Source: Afipia sp. (GTDB taxonomy: Bacteria; Pseudomonadota; Alphaproteobacteria; Rhizobiales; Xanthobacteraceae). Taken from it: 64,000 nt of DNA. Position 1 is the stretch's first letter. Each line of letters begins with the position of its first letter. Shown one piece after another: positions 30,521 through 42,034 of the stretch. Location of the stretch: the NCBI GenBank assembly GCA_016201045.1, contig JACQDM010000008.1:682001-746000 (forward strand), given 5' to 3'. Made by a program: the position numbers and the translations under genes. The notes beneath the pieces were generated by a model, which saw only the letters and a list, made by a program, of their open reading frames with translations, had not been told where the DNA came from and did not search any database.

Positions 30521-31285
30521 ATGACAAAAATGAATCTGACATCCGCTGCCTCGCGCAAGGCGACCGTGTGGCAGCCCGCGACGATCACCGACATCGTCGC
30601 GCGCAGCGGGCGCGTAAAAAGTTTTTTCCTCAAACCGTCGAAGCCATTTTCTTACTCAGCCGGCCAGCACGGGACCGTTCGTCTCACCGCCGCTGACGGC
30701 TATCGCGCCCAGCGCAACTACTCCATCGCCTCTGCGCCGGAGCAGGGCGAGATCGTCGAGCTTGCCATCGAACACCTCGACGGCGGCGAGGTGTCCGGCT
30801 TCTTTCACAATATCGCAATGGCGGGCGACGAGATCGAACTGAAAGCGCCGATCGGCGGACATTTCATCTGGTCAGTCGCCGATGGCGGGCCGATTGTCTT
30901 GATCGGTGGCGGCTCGGGTGTCGTTCCTCTCGTAAGCATGCTGCGTCATCGTGCGCTGAACAAATCGAATGTGCCGGTCGTTCTGCTGTATTCGTCGCGT
31001 GAATGGGACGAGATGATCTTTCGCGACGAGATTTTCGCGGCAGAAGAGCGCAATGACGGATTCAAATTCGTTCTTACGACGACGCGCGACAAGGCACGAC
31101 GCAAAGGCGATCACGAACGCCGCATCGATGCCGCGATGATTGTCGAGACGCTGGCGAAATTGCCGGGCGCTCCGGCTCAGTGTTTCGTCTGCGGCTCGAA
31201 TCCGTTCGTCGAAATGGCGGCGCATCATCTGATGGATGCGAACGTTTCTCCGAAAATTATTCGAACCGAACGCTTCGGCGTGTGA
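30521..31285 (+). CDS. Ferredoxin-NADP reductase family flavoprotein
   Basis: A 254-residue FAD/NAD(P)H reductase. The FAD-binding beta-barrel shows RNYSIASAPEQGE (the RxYS motif). The nucleotide domain shows VLIGGGSGVVPLVSML, VVLLYSSREWDEMIFRDE and QCFVCGSNPFVEMAAHHLMD. No ferredoxin domain is attached. It forms a pair with the YedY-like protein just upstream (12-base gap) and is its likely electron donor. That link rests on gene order only. Confidence 0.87.
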   Translation: MTKMNLTSAASRKATVWQPATITDIVARSGRVKSFFLKPSKPFSYSAGQHGTVRLTAADGYRAQRNYSIASAPEQGEIVELAIEHLDGGEVSGFFHNIAMAGDEIELKAPIGGHFIWSVADGGPIVLIGGGSGVVPLVSMLRHRALNKSNVPVVLLYSSREWDEMIFRDEIFAAEERNDGFKFVLTTTRDKARRKGDHERRIDAAMIVETLAKLPGAPAQCFVCGSNPFVEMAAHHLMDANVSPKIIRTERFGV

Positions 31286-31330
31286 CGTAGCCACGCCTTC
31301 GCCTTATCTGCTGAAATTTTGAACTTTCGC

Positions 31331-31350
31331 GGAACTCTCGCTCGAGTTCC
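31331..31350. repeat. Perfect inverted repeat upstream of the DUF1236 gene
   Basis: GGAACTC at 31331-31337 and GAGTTCC at 31344-31350 form a seven-base inverted repeat with a six-base spacer. It has no T-tract, so it is more likely an operator or an RNA hairpin than a terminator. It is about 60 bases before the DUF1236 start. Confidence 0.4.
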
Positions 31351-31411
31351 CGGAACAATTTGCCTCGTCCGCACTTGTCGGCCCCGTCATGAATAGAAAA
31401 GGGAGACTGAG

Positions 31412-31825
31412 ATGAAACGGACAATGATTGCATTGACGGTTGCCGCGGGTGCGCTGTTCCCGGCGATTGCTTCGGCGCAGGGCGTGGTCGGCGGCGCGGA
31501 TCAGGGCGCGCGTGAAGGCGGGCGTGCGGCCGGTCCTGTCGGCGCGATTGTCGGCGGCACCGTGGGCGGCGTGGTTGGTGGCGTGAATGGCGTGCTCGGT
31601 ATCGACCAGCGTCCGCGCTTCCGCACCTACGTCGCGGGCCAGCATCGCGCGTCGTACCAGTATCGCGACAATCTCGCGGTCGGCGTTGTGCTTCCTGCCG
31701 AAGGCGTGACGTATTACGACGTGCCGGCTGAATATGGCGCGTCGAATTATCGCTACACGGTCGTCAACGGCCGCACGGTTCTGGTCGAGCCGGGTACGCG
31801 CCGCATCGTCGAGATCGTTGAGTAA
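31412..31825 (+). CDS. DUF1236 family secreted protein
   Basis: A 137-residue exported protein. The signal peptide ends at about ASAQ (residue 23). A glycine-rich stretch resembling a Gly-zipper follows (GPVGAIVGGTVGGVVGGVNG). The DUF1236 domain comes next (about 75-135; LAVGVVLPAEGVTYYDVPAE and RYTVVNGRTVLVEPGTRRIV). DUF1236 proteins are frequent in Bradyrhizobium and its relatives and have no known function. Single-gene unit with a strong terminator. Confidence 0.87.
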   Translation: MKRTMIALTVAAGALFPAIASAQGVVGGADQGAREGGRAAGPVGAIVGGTVGGVVGGVNGVLGIDQRPRFRTYVAGQHRASYQYRDNLAVGVVLPAEGVTYYDVPAEYGASNYRYTVVNGRTVLVEPGTRRIVEIVE

Positions 31826-31845
31826 CGATTGGCCGAGCTAAAATG

Positions 31846-31873
31846 AAAAGGCCGCCCGGAAGGGCGGCCTTTT
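31846..31873 (+). terminator. Rho-independent terminator after the DUF1236 gene
   Basis: AAAAGGCCGCCC pairs with GGGCGGCCTTTT around a GGAA loop. It can act in both directions, also ending the convergent coxSLM operon, whose last gene stops at 31893. Confidence 0.93.
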
Positions 31874-31892
31874 GTTGTGCGTCGGAGAAATC

Positions 31893-32693
31893 TCAGCCGG
31901 CGGCTGTGACCGCGCGCTGCGCGAGCACTTTCACGAGATTGGCACGATAGGCCGATGTGCCGTGGATGTCCTCCATCATGCCCTTCGGCGAAATCTTCAC
32001 GCCGTCGATGGCGCCCGCCGACCAGTTGGCCTTCAACGCTTTCTCGATATCAGGCACGCGCATTACGCCGTTCTGCGACGCGCCGGTCGCCGCCACGCGC
32101 ACATCGCCGCCTTTCGTCTTGGCGACAAACACGCCGGTGAGCGCAAAGCGCGACGCTGGATGGCGCATCTTCTCGTAAGCCGCTTTCGCAGGGATCGGGA
32201 ACGAGACTTCTGTGATGATCTCGCCGTCTTCCAGCGCCGTCGAGAACAGGCCCTTGAAGAAATCGTCGGCCTTGATACTGCGCTTGTTGGTTTTCACCGT
32301 CGCATCGAGCGCGAGGATCGCCGCCGGATAATCCGCCGCCGGGTCGTTGTTGGCGATCGAGCCGCCGATAGTGCCGCGATAGCGCACCGCAGGATCGCCG
32401 AGGATCGAGGTGAGATGCACCAGCGCGGGGATCGCCTTCGCGGTGTCTTTGCTCGACATGATGTCGTAGTAGGTGGTCGCCGCCTTGATGACGAGCGCGT
32501 CGCCCGACGCGGAAACACCCGTCATGCCGGGAATTTTCGCGATGTCGATCACGTCCGACGGCTGCGCCAGCCGCTGCTTCATCACGGGCAGCAGCGTGTG
32601 GCCGCCCGCAAGATATTTGGAGTCCGAGCCCTTCTTGAACAGGGCGGCTGCGTCGTCAACGCTCGAGGCGCGATGATAATTCGTCTGGTACAT
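31893..32693 (-). CDS. coxM: Molybdenum hydroxylase FAD-binding subunit (CoxM-like)
   Basis: FAD-carrying medium subunit of an aerobic CO-dehydrogenase/xanthine-dehydrogenase type enzyme. It has 266 residues from MYQTNYHRASSVDDAAALFK. The FAD-binding signatures are LAGGHTLLPVMKQRLAQP and the TIGGSIANNDPAADYPA loop. The C-terminal CO_deh_flav_C domain is present. It is the third gene of an S-L-M operon and starts five bases after the large-subunit stop. The S-L-M order is that of form II operons. The symbol reflects family, not proven CO oxidation. Confidence 0.88.
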   Translation of the reverse strand: MYQTNYHRASSVDDAAALFKKGSDSKYLAGGHTLLPVMKQRLAQPSDVIDIAKIPGMTGVSASGDALVIKAATTYYDIMSSKDTAKAIPALVHLTSILGDPAVRYRGTIGGSIANNDPAADYPAAILALDATVKTNKRSIKADDFFKGLFSTALEDGEIITEVSFPIPAKAAYEKMRHPASRFALTGVFVAKTKGGDVRVAATGASQNGVMRVPDIEKALKANWSAGAIDGVKISPKGMMEDIHGTSAYRANLVKVLAQRAVTAAG

Positions 32694-32698
32694 GATGA

Positions 32699-35056
<2,358 letters not shown>

Positions 35057-35135
35057 TGGTAGCCTCCCGTGTGGACCGCATCTCGCGTTGAAATCGCGGG
35101 CGGCCTGAATTGAATTGTGGAATGGCGGTCGCGGA

Positions 35136-35621
<486 letters not shown>

Positions 35622-36075
35622 CTAAACCTCCCCACTAACGAATTGATTTTTAATTGTTCTAATTAACGACCGGCCCGCAAAACTTTGCAACGGGATTTTA
35701 GTCGCGGGCGTCATCCTGCGATCATCTGGCCGTGAATGAATTCTGCTTGACGTAATCCGCAGACGATTGTGACGGTAGCGCGTGGTATGCCACCGGCCGC
35801 AAATGCGAACTTCGCAGATGCGAAGGAGCAGTCGCAATCGATCGCGCTTCCGGCATTTGAATATTGCTGCGCTTCGGTTTGAGCGCTTTCGAAGGAACTT
35901 TTTCGGTGTTTTACCGTTGTTTTGGCGTCGCGGAGGCGGACTACGTCTTTGCGAAAGAGACTTGAATGACGAAAGGGCTTGGAGCGATTGCCCCAAAGCC
36001 TTTGCCATTCGCTGACTGCATCTATCTGCTTTCGGTACGAGAGCAAGAAAGTCGAAGCGTGGAAGGGCGGCGGGG
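35622..36075. other. Divergent intergenic region between coxS and the MFS-trehalose operon
   Basis: About 450 bases with no convincing gene. It holds the SigEcfG-type promoter at 35894-35918 for the plus-strand operon and should hold the coxSLM promoter nearer 35640. I see no other clear motif. Confidence 0.6.
35894..35918 (+). promoter_or_regulatory. SigEcfG-type general stress promoter
   Basis: GGAAC at 35894-35898, a spacer of exactly 16 bases, then CGTT at 35915-35918 is a full match to the alphaproteobacterial EcfG consensus. It points at the MFS-otsB-GH15 operon, whose first ATG is about 158 bases downstream. EcfG control of trehalose synthesis is established in several rhizobia, which supports the reading. 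Confidence 0.7.
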
Positions 36076-37572
36076 ATGTCAGTTCTGACCGATACCCTCA
36101 CCTTCAAAAGTTTTAAGCTCCCGCAAAATCAAAAGCAGGCCGTTGCGTCGCAAGCGAATGCAATCGTTGAGACTGACCTTCCGGCGCGCCTCGATTCTTT
36201 GCCGTGGAGCGGTTTGCATACCCGCGTCATCGCGGCCCTCGGCATCACCTGGATCCTCGACGGTCTTGAGGTGACGCTGGCCGGTGCATTGTCCGGCGCG
36301 CTGAAAGACAGCCCGGTTCTGAAATTCAGCAACGCCGATGTCGGCATCGCGACCAGCGCCTATCTAGCGGGTGCGATGATCGGCGCCATCGGTTTCGGCT
36401 GGCTGACGGATCGCATCGGACGCAAGAAATTGTTCTTCATCACGCTCGCACTTTATCTTCTTGCCACCGCCGCGACCTCGCTGTCGTGGAATCTCGCGAG
36501 CTTCGCGCTGTTCCGCTTTTTGACGGGTGCAGGCATCGGCGGGGAATACACCGCGATCAATTCGACCATTCAGGAATTGGTGCCTGCACGCTATCGCGGC
36601 CGTACAGATTTGATTGTCAACGGCAGCTTCTGGATCGGGGCGGCGATGGGCGCGATTGCCGCCATCATTCTGCTCGATCCGAATGTCATAGACCCGGAGA
36701 TCGGCTGGCGGCTGGCATTCTTTGCAGGGGCGATGCTCGGCCTCGTCGTTTTCGTGATGAGATTCTGGATACCGGAAAGCCCGCGCTGGCTGACGATTCA
36801 CGGCCAGCCGGAGCGTGCAAAACAAATTGTCGCCGAGATCATGGCATCTGCACCTTCGGATCGCGGCAATGTCCATTTTCAGACCATCAAGCTGAAGATG
36901 CGAACGCACACGCCGCTTCGCGAGGTGGCGCGCACCTTGTTTCTCACTTACAGGCGGCGTTCGTTCGTTGGGCTGTCGCTGATGGTGGCGCAGGCATTCT
37001 TCTACAACGCGATCTTCTTCACCTACGCGCTGGTGCTGACGGATTTCTTCGGTATCCCGTCCGCCAATGTCGGTTGGTATATCCTGCCGTTTGCCGCAGG
37101 CAACTTCCTTGGCCCTGTCGTACTCGGCCATCTGTTCGACACGCTGGGCAGGCGCAAGATGATCGCGCTGACTTATGGCATATCCGGATTTCTCCTCGCG
37201 TTGTCCGGCTGGCTGTTTTCGATCGGAGTCATGAGCGCGCAGACGCAGACGATGGCGTGGACGGTGGTTTTCTTCTTCGCGTCACCCGCTGCGAGCGCGG
37301 CATATCTGACGGTGAGTGAAACATTCCCGCTCGAAGTTCGTGCGCTGGCGATAGCTTTTTTTTATGCCATCGGCACCGGCATTGGCGGCGTTGCGGGCCC
37401 CGCGCTGTTCGGCGTGCTGATCGACACAGGTTCACGCAACAGCATGTTTGCGGGGTATCTGCTCGGCTCCGCGCTGATGATAGCGGCTGCGATTGTCGCG
37501 TGGCGATATTGCCTCGATGCAGAGCGCAAATCGCTTGAGACAGTCGCGCGCCCGCTCGCGGCGCAGGAGTAG
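36076..37572 (+). CDS. MFS transporter (metabolite:H+ symporter type)
   Basis: A 498-residue transporter with a 35-45 residue cytoplasmic N terminus and twelve hydrophobic helices. The loop 2-3 signature GWLTDRIGRKKLF and the helix-5 area GAGIGGEYTAINSTIQELVP are typical of the sugar and metabolite:H+ symporter branch. The central loop (about 215-290) is long and basic. Its stop lies four bases before otsB, so it is in the trehalose operon. The substrate may be a sugar, but family members also carry aromatic acids and nicotinate. A GTG or internal start cannot be excluded. Confidence 0.88.
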   Translation: MSVLTDTLTFKSFKLPQNQKQAVASQANAIVETDLPARLDSLPWSGLHTRVIAALGITWILDGLEVTLAGALSGALKDSPVLKFSNADVGIATSAYLAGAMIGAIGFGWLTDRIGRKKLFFITLALYLLATAATSLSWNLASFALFRFLTGAGIGGEYTAINSTIQELVPARYRGRTDLIVNGSFWIGAAMGAIAAIILLDPNVIDPEIGWRLAFFAGAMLGLVVFVMRFWIPESPRWLTIHGQPERAKQIVAEIMASAPSDRGNVHFQTIKLKMRTHTPLREVARTLFLTYRRRSFVGLSLMVAQAFFYNAIFFTYALVLTDFFGIPSANVGWYILPFAAGNFLGPVVLGHLFDTLGRRKMIALTYGISGFLLALSGWLFSIGVMSAQTQTMAWTVVFFFASPAASAAYLTVSETFPLEVRALAIAFFYAIGTGIGGVAGPALFGVLIDTGSRNSMFAGYLLGSALMIAAAIVAWRYCLDAERKSLETVARPLAAQE

Positions 37573-37575
37573 CTT

Positions 37576-38379
37576 ATGAAGCAGGACGTTATCGAGAAAT
37601 CGCACGAGGAAAGGGACTCGCTACCCGCGCCTGCGGGTATTGCGCCATCTCTCGACGAGTATGCTCTTCTGCTCGATATCGACGGCACGCTGCTCGAACT
37701 TGCGCCGACGCCGCGCGATGTTATCGTGCCGCCGAAACTCGGCGCAACGTTGCAAAACCTGCACGACCGCGCATCCGGCGCGCTGGCGCTGGTCAGCGGA
37801 CGCTCCCTGACCGACATCGACGTGATTTTTGCGCCGCTGCAATTTCCGGCGGTCGGCGGTCATGGCGCGGAGATGCGGTTGTCGGTCGACAATGAAGCCG
37901 TCGCTTCGCGCGCCCCGCCGATGGACAACGATCTTAAAAAGCGATTCTCGGCGATCGCCGCGCTCAGTCCCGGAATCATTTTCGAGGACAAGGGCTATTC
38001 CGTCGCGCTTCATTATCGCCTCGCGCCGCAATTCGAGCGCACGATCTATGAAGCCGTCTCCGCAATCCGCGCGGACCTTCCGCAGGCGCCTTTCGAGGTA
38101 CTGCCGGGAAAATCGGTTTGCGAAATCAAGCCGCTCGGCATCACCAAAGCGACGGGCGTCCGCGAACTGATGACGCATCCGCCGTTTGCGGGACGTCTGC
38201 CGCTATTCATCGGTGATGACGTGACCGATGAATCGGTCTTTGAGATCATGCCTTCGTTCAAAGGAGTTTCGTTTTCGGTGGGCCGACGCGCGCATGGTGT
38301 CAACGGACATTTCAATGCGCCGAAGGATGTTCGCGCGTGGCTCGCGCATCTGCTCGATGACGAGGCGATTGGGCGATGA
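37576..38379 (+). CDS. otsB: Trehalose-6-phosphate phosphatase
   Basis: HAD-family enzyme that makes trehalose from trehalose-6-phosphate. It has 267 residues. Motif I is LLLDIDGTLLEL, the catalytic Asp pair; motif II includes LALVSGR; motif IV is FIGDDVTDESVFEI. The cap segment contains GHGAEMRL. It is tightly packed, four bases after the MFS gene and overlapping the GH15 start by four bases (ATGA), so translation is probably coupled. otsA lies two genes downstream. Confidence 0.95.
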   Translation: MKQDVIEKSHEERDSLPAPAGIAPSLDEYALLLDIDGTLLELAPTPRDVIVPPKLGATLQNLHDRASGALALVSGRSLTDIDVIFAPLQFPAVGGHGAEMRLSVDNEAVASRAPPMDNDLKKRFSAIAALSPGIIFEDKGYSVALHYRLAPQFERTIYEAVSAIRADLPQAPFEVLPGKSVCEIKPLGITKATGVRELMTHPPFAGRLPLFIGDDVTDESVFEIMPSFKGVSFSVGRRAHGVNGHFNAPKDVRAWLAHLLDDEAIGR

Positions 38380-40208
38380 CCGTTCCGAAAGTGACGACAG
38401 CGGAGGCGTCCGGCGTGGGGATCGATCATGGCCTCGATCTTGCGGTGATTGGAAACTGCCGCACGGCAGCTCTGATCGATCCGACCTCGCGTATCGTGTG
38501 GTGGTGCTTTCCGCGCTTCGATGCCGACCCGGTTTTTTCACGCCTGCTTGCTGGCGACGAGGAAAAAGGATTTAGCGATGTCGTGCTCGAAGGCATGGCC
38601 GATTTCAAATCGGACTACGTCCGTAATACGGCCATCGTCGAGACGACCATGTCCGACAAGCACGGCAATGCGATCCGCATCACGGATTTCGCGCCGCGCT
38701 TTCGCCAGTTCGGCCGCATGTTTCGGCCGCCGCAACTGTTTCGTATCATCGAGCCGGTTTCGGGATTGCCGCGTATCGCGATTCGCGTTCGCCCGACGCA
38801 TTCCTACGGCAAGCCGCTCAAGCGATCTTCGCTCGGCAGCAATCACATACGCTACGTGGAAGAAGAATCGAATTTCCGCGTCACCACCGACGCGCCGATC
38901 GCGATGGTGGAAAATGAAACGACGTTCGTGCTGACGCGGCCGGTGCACATGGTGTTCGGCAGCGACGAGCAATATCCCGGCGATCTGGCGGCGACCGCGC
39001 ATTCGTTCAAGGAGCAGACGCAGGACTACTGGCTGCACTGGGTGCGGCGTCTTTATATATCTTACGATTGGCAGGAAGCGATCATCCGTGCGGCTATCAC
39101 GCTGAAATTGTCGAATTTCGAGGAAACCGGCGGAATCATTGCCGCGCATACGACATCGATTCCGGAAGCGCCGGGTTCGGGCCGCAACTGGGATTATCGC
39201 TTCTGCTGGCTGCGTGACGCTTATTTTGTCGTGAAGGCACTCAATCGCGTCGGCGCAACGCAGACGATGGAGGATTTCATCGGCTTCACGCTGTCGATTG
39301 CCTCGAACACAGAAGAATTGCTCAAGCCGGTCTACAGCGTCGTGCCTAATCTGCCGCTCGACGAATGGATCGCAGAAGACCTCAAAGGCTATCGCGGCGA
39401 CGGCCCGGTGCGGATCGGAAATGCGGCGGCGGACCAAGTGCAGCACGATACTTACGGGTCGATCATTCTTGCGGCGCAGCCTTTGTTCTACGACCGTCGC
39501 CTGCCGCGTCCGGGCGGCGAAAAGCTGTTCAAGCTCCTCGAGCGCTTAGGCAACAAGGCAGCACATTATGCTTTGAAGCCAGACGCCGGCATCTGGGAAT
39601 ATCGCGGACGCCAGCGCGTGCATACCCATTCTGCCGCGATGTGCTGGGCCGGAATCAATCGCCTTGCGTCGATCGCCGGCCATCTCGGCCTCATCGATCG
39701 TGCTGCGTACTGGAATTCGGTGGCCGACCCGATCCAGCATGAATTGCTGGAGCAAGCGTGGAATCCGAAGCGCGAGGCATTCACCGCCGCGTTCGGCTCC
39801 GACGATCTCGATGCGAGTGTATTACTGCTCCCCGATCTCGGCATCTGCGAGGTGGACGATCCGCGCTTTGTCAAAACCGTTGCGGCGATGGAGCGCGAAT
39901 TGCTGCGCGAAAAACACATGATGCGCTATGCGGCCGAGGACGATTTCGGCATGCCGGTGACGGCATTCATGATCTGCCGGTTCTGGCTGATCGATGCGTG
40001 GTGGGCGCAGGGACGAAAGGAAGAAGCGCGCGAATTGTTCGAGGACGCGATGGCCCATCGCAATCGTTACGGACTTTTGTCCGAAGACGTCGATCCGAAA
40101 ACCGGCGCGTTGTTCGGGAATTTTCCGCAGACCTATTCGATGGCAGGATTGATTCTCACCGGCATGAAAATCTCGCGTAACTGGGAAGATCGGTACTGGC
40201 GTAGCTAG
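38376..40208 (+). CDS. Glycoside hydrolase family 15 protein
   Basis: A 610-residue GH15 glucoamylase/trehalase-like enzyme. The N-terminal beta-sandwich is at about 20-230 (GNCRTAALIDPTSRIVWWCF). An (alpha/alpha)6 barrel follows, with GSGRNWDYRFCWLRDAYFVV as the conserved catalytic-region block and SAAMCWAGINRLASIAGHL around the second acidic region. No signal peptide, so it is cytoplasmic. Bacterial GH15 proteins of this size include trehalases and glucoamylases. Its place between otsB and otsA makes trehalose or a glucan a plausible substrate, but this is inference from neighbours. Confidence 0.92.
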   Translation: MTVPKVTTAEASGVGIDHGLDLAVIGNCRTAALIDPTSRIVWWCFPRFDADPVFSRLLAGDEEKGFSDVVLEGMADFKSDYVRNTAIVETTMSDKHGNAIRITDFAPRFRQFGRMFRPPQLFRIIEPVSGLPRIAIRVRPTHSYGKPLKRSSLGSNHIRYVEEESNFRVTTDAPIAMVENETTFVLTRPVHMVFGSDEQYPGDLAATAHSFKEQTQDYWLHWVRRLYISYDWQEAIIRAAITLKLSNFEETGGIIAAHTTSIPEAPGSGRNWDYRFCWLRDAYFVVKALNRVGATQTMEDFIGFTLSIASNTEELLKPVYSVVPNLPLDEWIAEDLKGYRGDGPVRIGNAAADQVQHDTYGSIILAAQPLFYDRRLPRPGGEKLFKLLERLGNKAAHYALKPDAGIWEYRGRQRVHTHSAAMCWAGINRLASIAGHLGLIDRAAYWNSVADPIQHELLEQAWNPKREAFTAAFGSDDLDASVLLLPDLGICEVDDPRFVKTVAAMERELLREKHMMRYAAEDDFGMPVTAFMICRFWLIDAWWAQGRKEEARELFEDAMAHRNRYGLLSEDVDPKTGALFGNFPQTYSMAGLILTGMKISRNWEDRYWRS

Positions 40209-40342
40209 CGCAGTTGAAAATTTTACGCGTTTAAATAAGGCAGCGTGATTTCAGCGCGTTGTAGTCCGCGGAACCTGTTCCATTTTTTCAGCCGCCCGAT
40301 TTTGACTTCATTTCGCTCGAATGATGGCGAGGAACCATATCG

Positions 40343-41839
40343 ATGAACGTTTGTTATTTTGCATCCGCGAAACCTGGAGAACGTGCGTTGGATCTGGTCG
40401 TCGTCTCGAATCGCGTGGCGCGCGCGAAAGCCAACGAGCCCATGACAGGCGGCTTGGCCGCGGCGCTATTGCCGGTCGTTGAGAAGTCGGGCGCGATCTG
40501 GGTTGGCTCAAGCGGCAAGGTCAGCAACGCATCGGGAAAAGATTTATCGCTGAATATTGAAAAGCTCGGCGCGGGTGCGCTGGCGATGCTCGATCTGCCG
40601 GCGGCGCACTATGGCGGATATTATGAAGGCTTCGCGAACTCTGCATTGTGGCCCGCGCTTCATTCGCGGCCCGATCTGATCCGCGCCTCGCAGGAGGATT
40701 ATGCTTCCTATCGCGAAGTGAACGCATTCATGGCACGCGCGCTCTCGCGCTTTCGCAAGCCGTCCACCACATTCTGGATACAGGACTATCACTTCCTCGC
40801 GCTCGGCGCGGAATTGCGAAAACTGGACGTGACGAATCCTCTCGGGTTCTTTCTTCACACGCCCTGGCCCGCACGGACCGTGATCGCCGGCGTGCCGCAT
40901 CATCGCGAACTGATCGAGGCGATGCTGTCGTATGACTTGATCGGATTCCAGACCGATGACGATCTTGATAATTTTGCGCGCTATCTGAAGATGGATTTCG
41001 GATTGCAGGTTCACGACGGGGTTGTGATGTCGCGATTCGGCACCACGCGCATTGCTGCGTTTCCGATCGGCATCGATGTCGATGCCTTCGCTGCGCAGGC
41101 ACAACGCGCAGTGTCGCATCCGGAAGTTTCCCGCCTGCGCAAGAGTCTTGGCGGCGAGCGTCTCGCCATTGGCGTGGATCGCGTCGATTACTCCAAGGGC
41201 TTGGTCAATCGTATCGCGGCGTTCGACCGTCTGTTTGAAGATTTTACGTCGCTCAAACGCACGGTGTCGCTCTTGCAGATCGCGACGCCTTCGCGCGGCA
41301 CGATCGAAGCCTATGACAATCTGCAAAACGAATTGGCCAAGCAGGTCACCGATGTCAACGGCCGTCACGGCGAAGTCGACTGGACGCCGATCCGGTATAT
41401 CAACAAGGGCTTCGGTCAAATCGTGCTCAGCGGGTTTTACCGAACCGCTCAGGTCGGAGTCGTCACGCCGTTGCAGGACGGCATGAACCTCGTGGCCAAA
41501 GAGTATGTCGCCGCTCAGAACCCGGTGGACCCCGGCGTGCTGGTGCTCTCGAAATTCGCTGGAGCCGCGAACGAGCTTGACGCTGCGTTGCTCGTCAATC
41601 CCCACGACATCGACGGCATGGCGAAGACGATTGCCATGGCGCTTTCGATGCCGGTGACCGAGCGGCGCATGCGCTACGAATCGATGATGAGAAAATTACG
41701 TTCCGGGACCATTCATCGCTGGTTCGCCGGGTTCGTCGAGGCGCTCGAAGAGGCGCATGCGGCTCAGGACGCAACCTCATTAACGTCGTCGTCGGGCATC
41801 AAGTCCTTACGCACGGCCAGCGGCGCTTTGTTGCACTAG
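40343..41839 (+). CDS. otsA: Trehalose-6-phosphate synthase
   Basis: GT20 glycosyltransferase joining UDP-glucose and glucose-6-phosphate. It has 498 residues. Motifs include LVVVSNRVARAK with the following MTGGLAAAL, WIQDYHFLALGAELR, GFFLHTPWPARTVIAGVPHH, GVDRVDYSKGLVNRI and the C-terminal LQDGMNLVAKEYVAAQ. It follows the GH15 gene after a 134-base gap that contains a short inverted repeat (GGAAC at 40270, GTTCC at 40277), so it may have its own promoter. The extra 20 or so N-terminal residues before DLVVVSNR look unneeded and the start may be later. Confidence 0.95.
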   Translation: MNVCYFASAKPGERALDLVVVSNRVARAKANEPMTGGLAAALLPVVEKSGAIWVGSSGKVSNASGKDLSLNIEKLGAGALAMLDLPAAHYGGYYEGFANSALWPALHSRPDLIRASQEDYASYREVNAFMARALSRFRKPSTTFWIQDYHFLALGAELRKLDVTNPLGFFLHTPWPARTVIAGVPHHRELIEAMLSYDLIGFQTDDDLDNFARYLKMDFGLQVHDGVVMSRFGTTRIAAFPIGIDVDAFAAQAQRAVSHPEVSRLRKSLGGERLAIGVDRVDYSKGLVNRIAAFDRLFEDFTSLKRTVSLLQIATPSRGTIEAYDNLQNELAKQVTDVNGRHGEVDWTPIRYINKGFGQIVLSGFYRTAQVGVVTPLQDGMNLVAKEYVAAQNPVDPGVLVLSKFAGAANELDAALLVNPHDIDGMAKTIAMALSMPVTERRMRYESMMRKLRSGTIHRWFAGFVEALEEAHAAQDATSLTSSSGIKSLRTASGALLH

Positions 41840-41944
41840 CTGCGAAAAAACTGCTCTCCCGCATCAATATATTGACGAAATCGCCCGGTCGCGAGGCGGC
41901 TCTCTCTTGCAAATCGGCGCGTGTCCATTCATGACAGCGCTTCC

Positions 41945-42034
41945 GGAGAGATGGCCGAGTGGCTTAAGGCGCACGCTTGGAAAGCGTGTGTGCGGGAAAC
42001 CGTACCGTGGGTTCGAATCCCACTCTCTCCGCCA
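41945..42034 (+). tRNA. tRNA-Ser(GGA)
   Basis: GGAGAGA pairs with TCTCTCC in the acceptor arm, followed by G and encoded CCA. The anticodon stem CACGC/GCGTG encloses TTGGAAA, anticodon GGA, reading UCC and UCU. A long variable arm and a T arm with GGTTCGAATCC are present. The accessory gene pair starts directly downstream. Confidence 0.97.

Noticed and set aside
40334-40366. EcfG promoter at the otsA start (GGAAC, then CGTT)
   Set aside because: The spacing to CGTT is only 12 bases and it overlaps the start codon; the GGAAC at 40270 has no CGTT at the right distance either.
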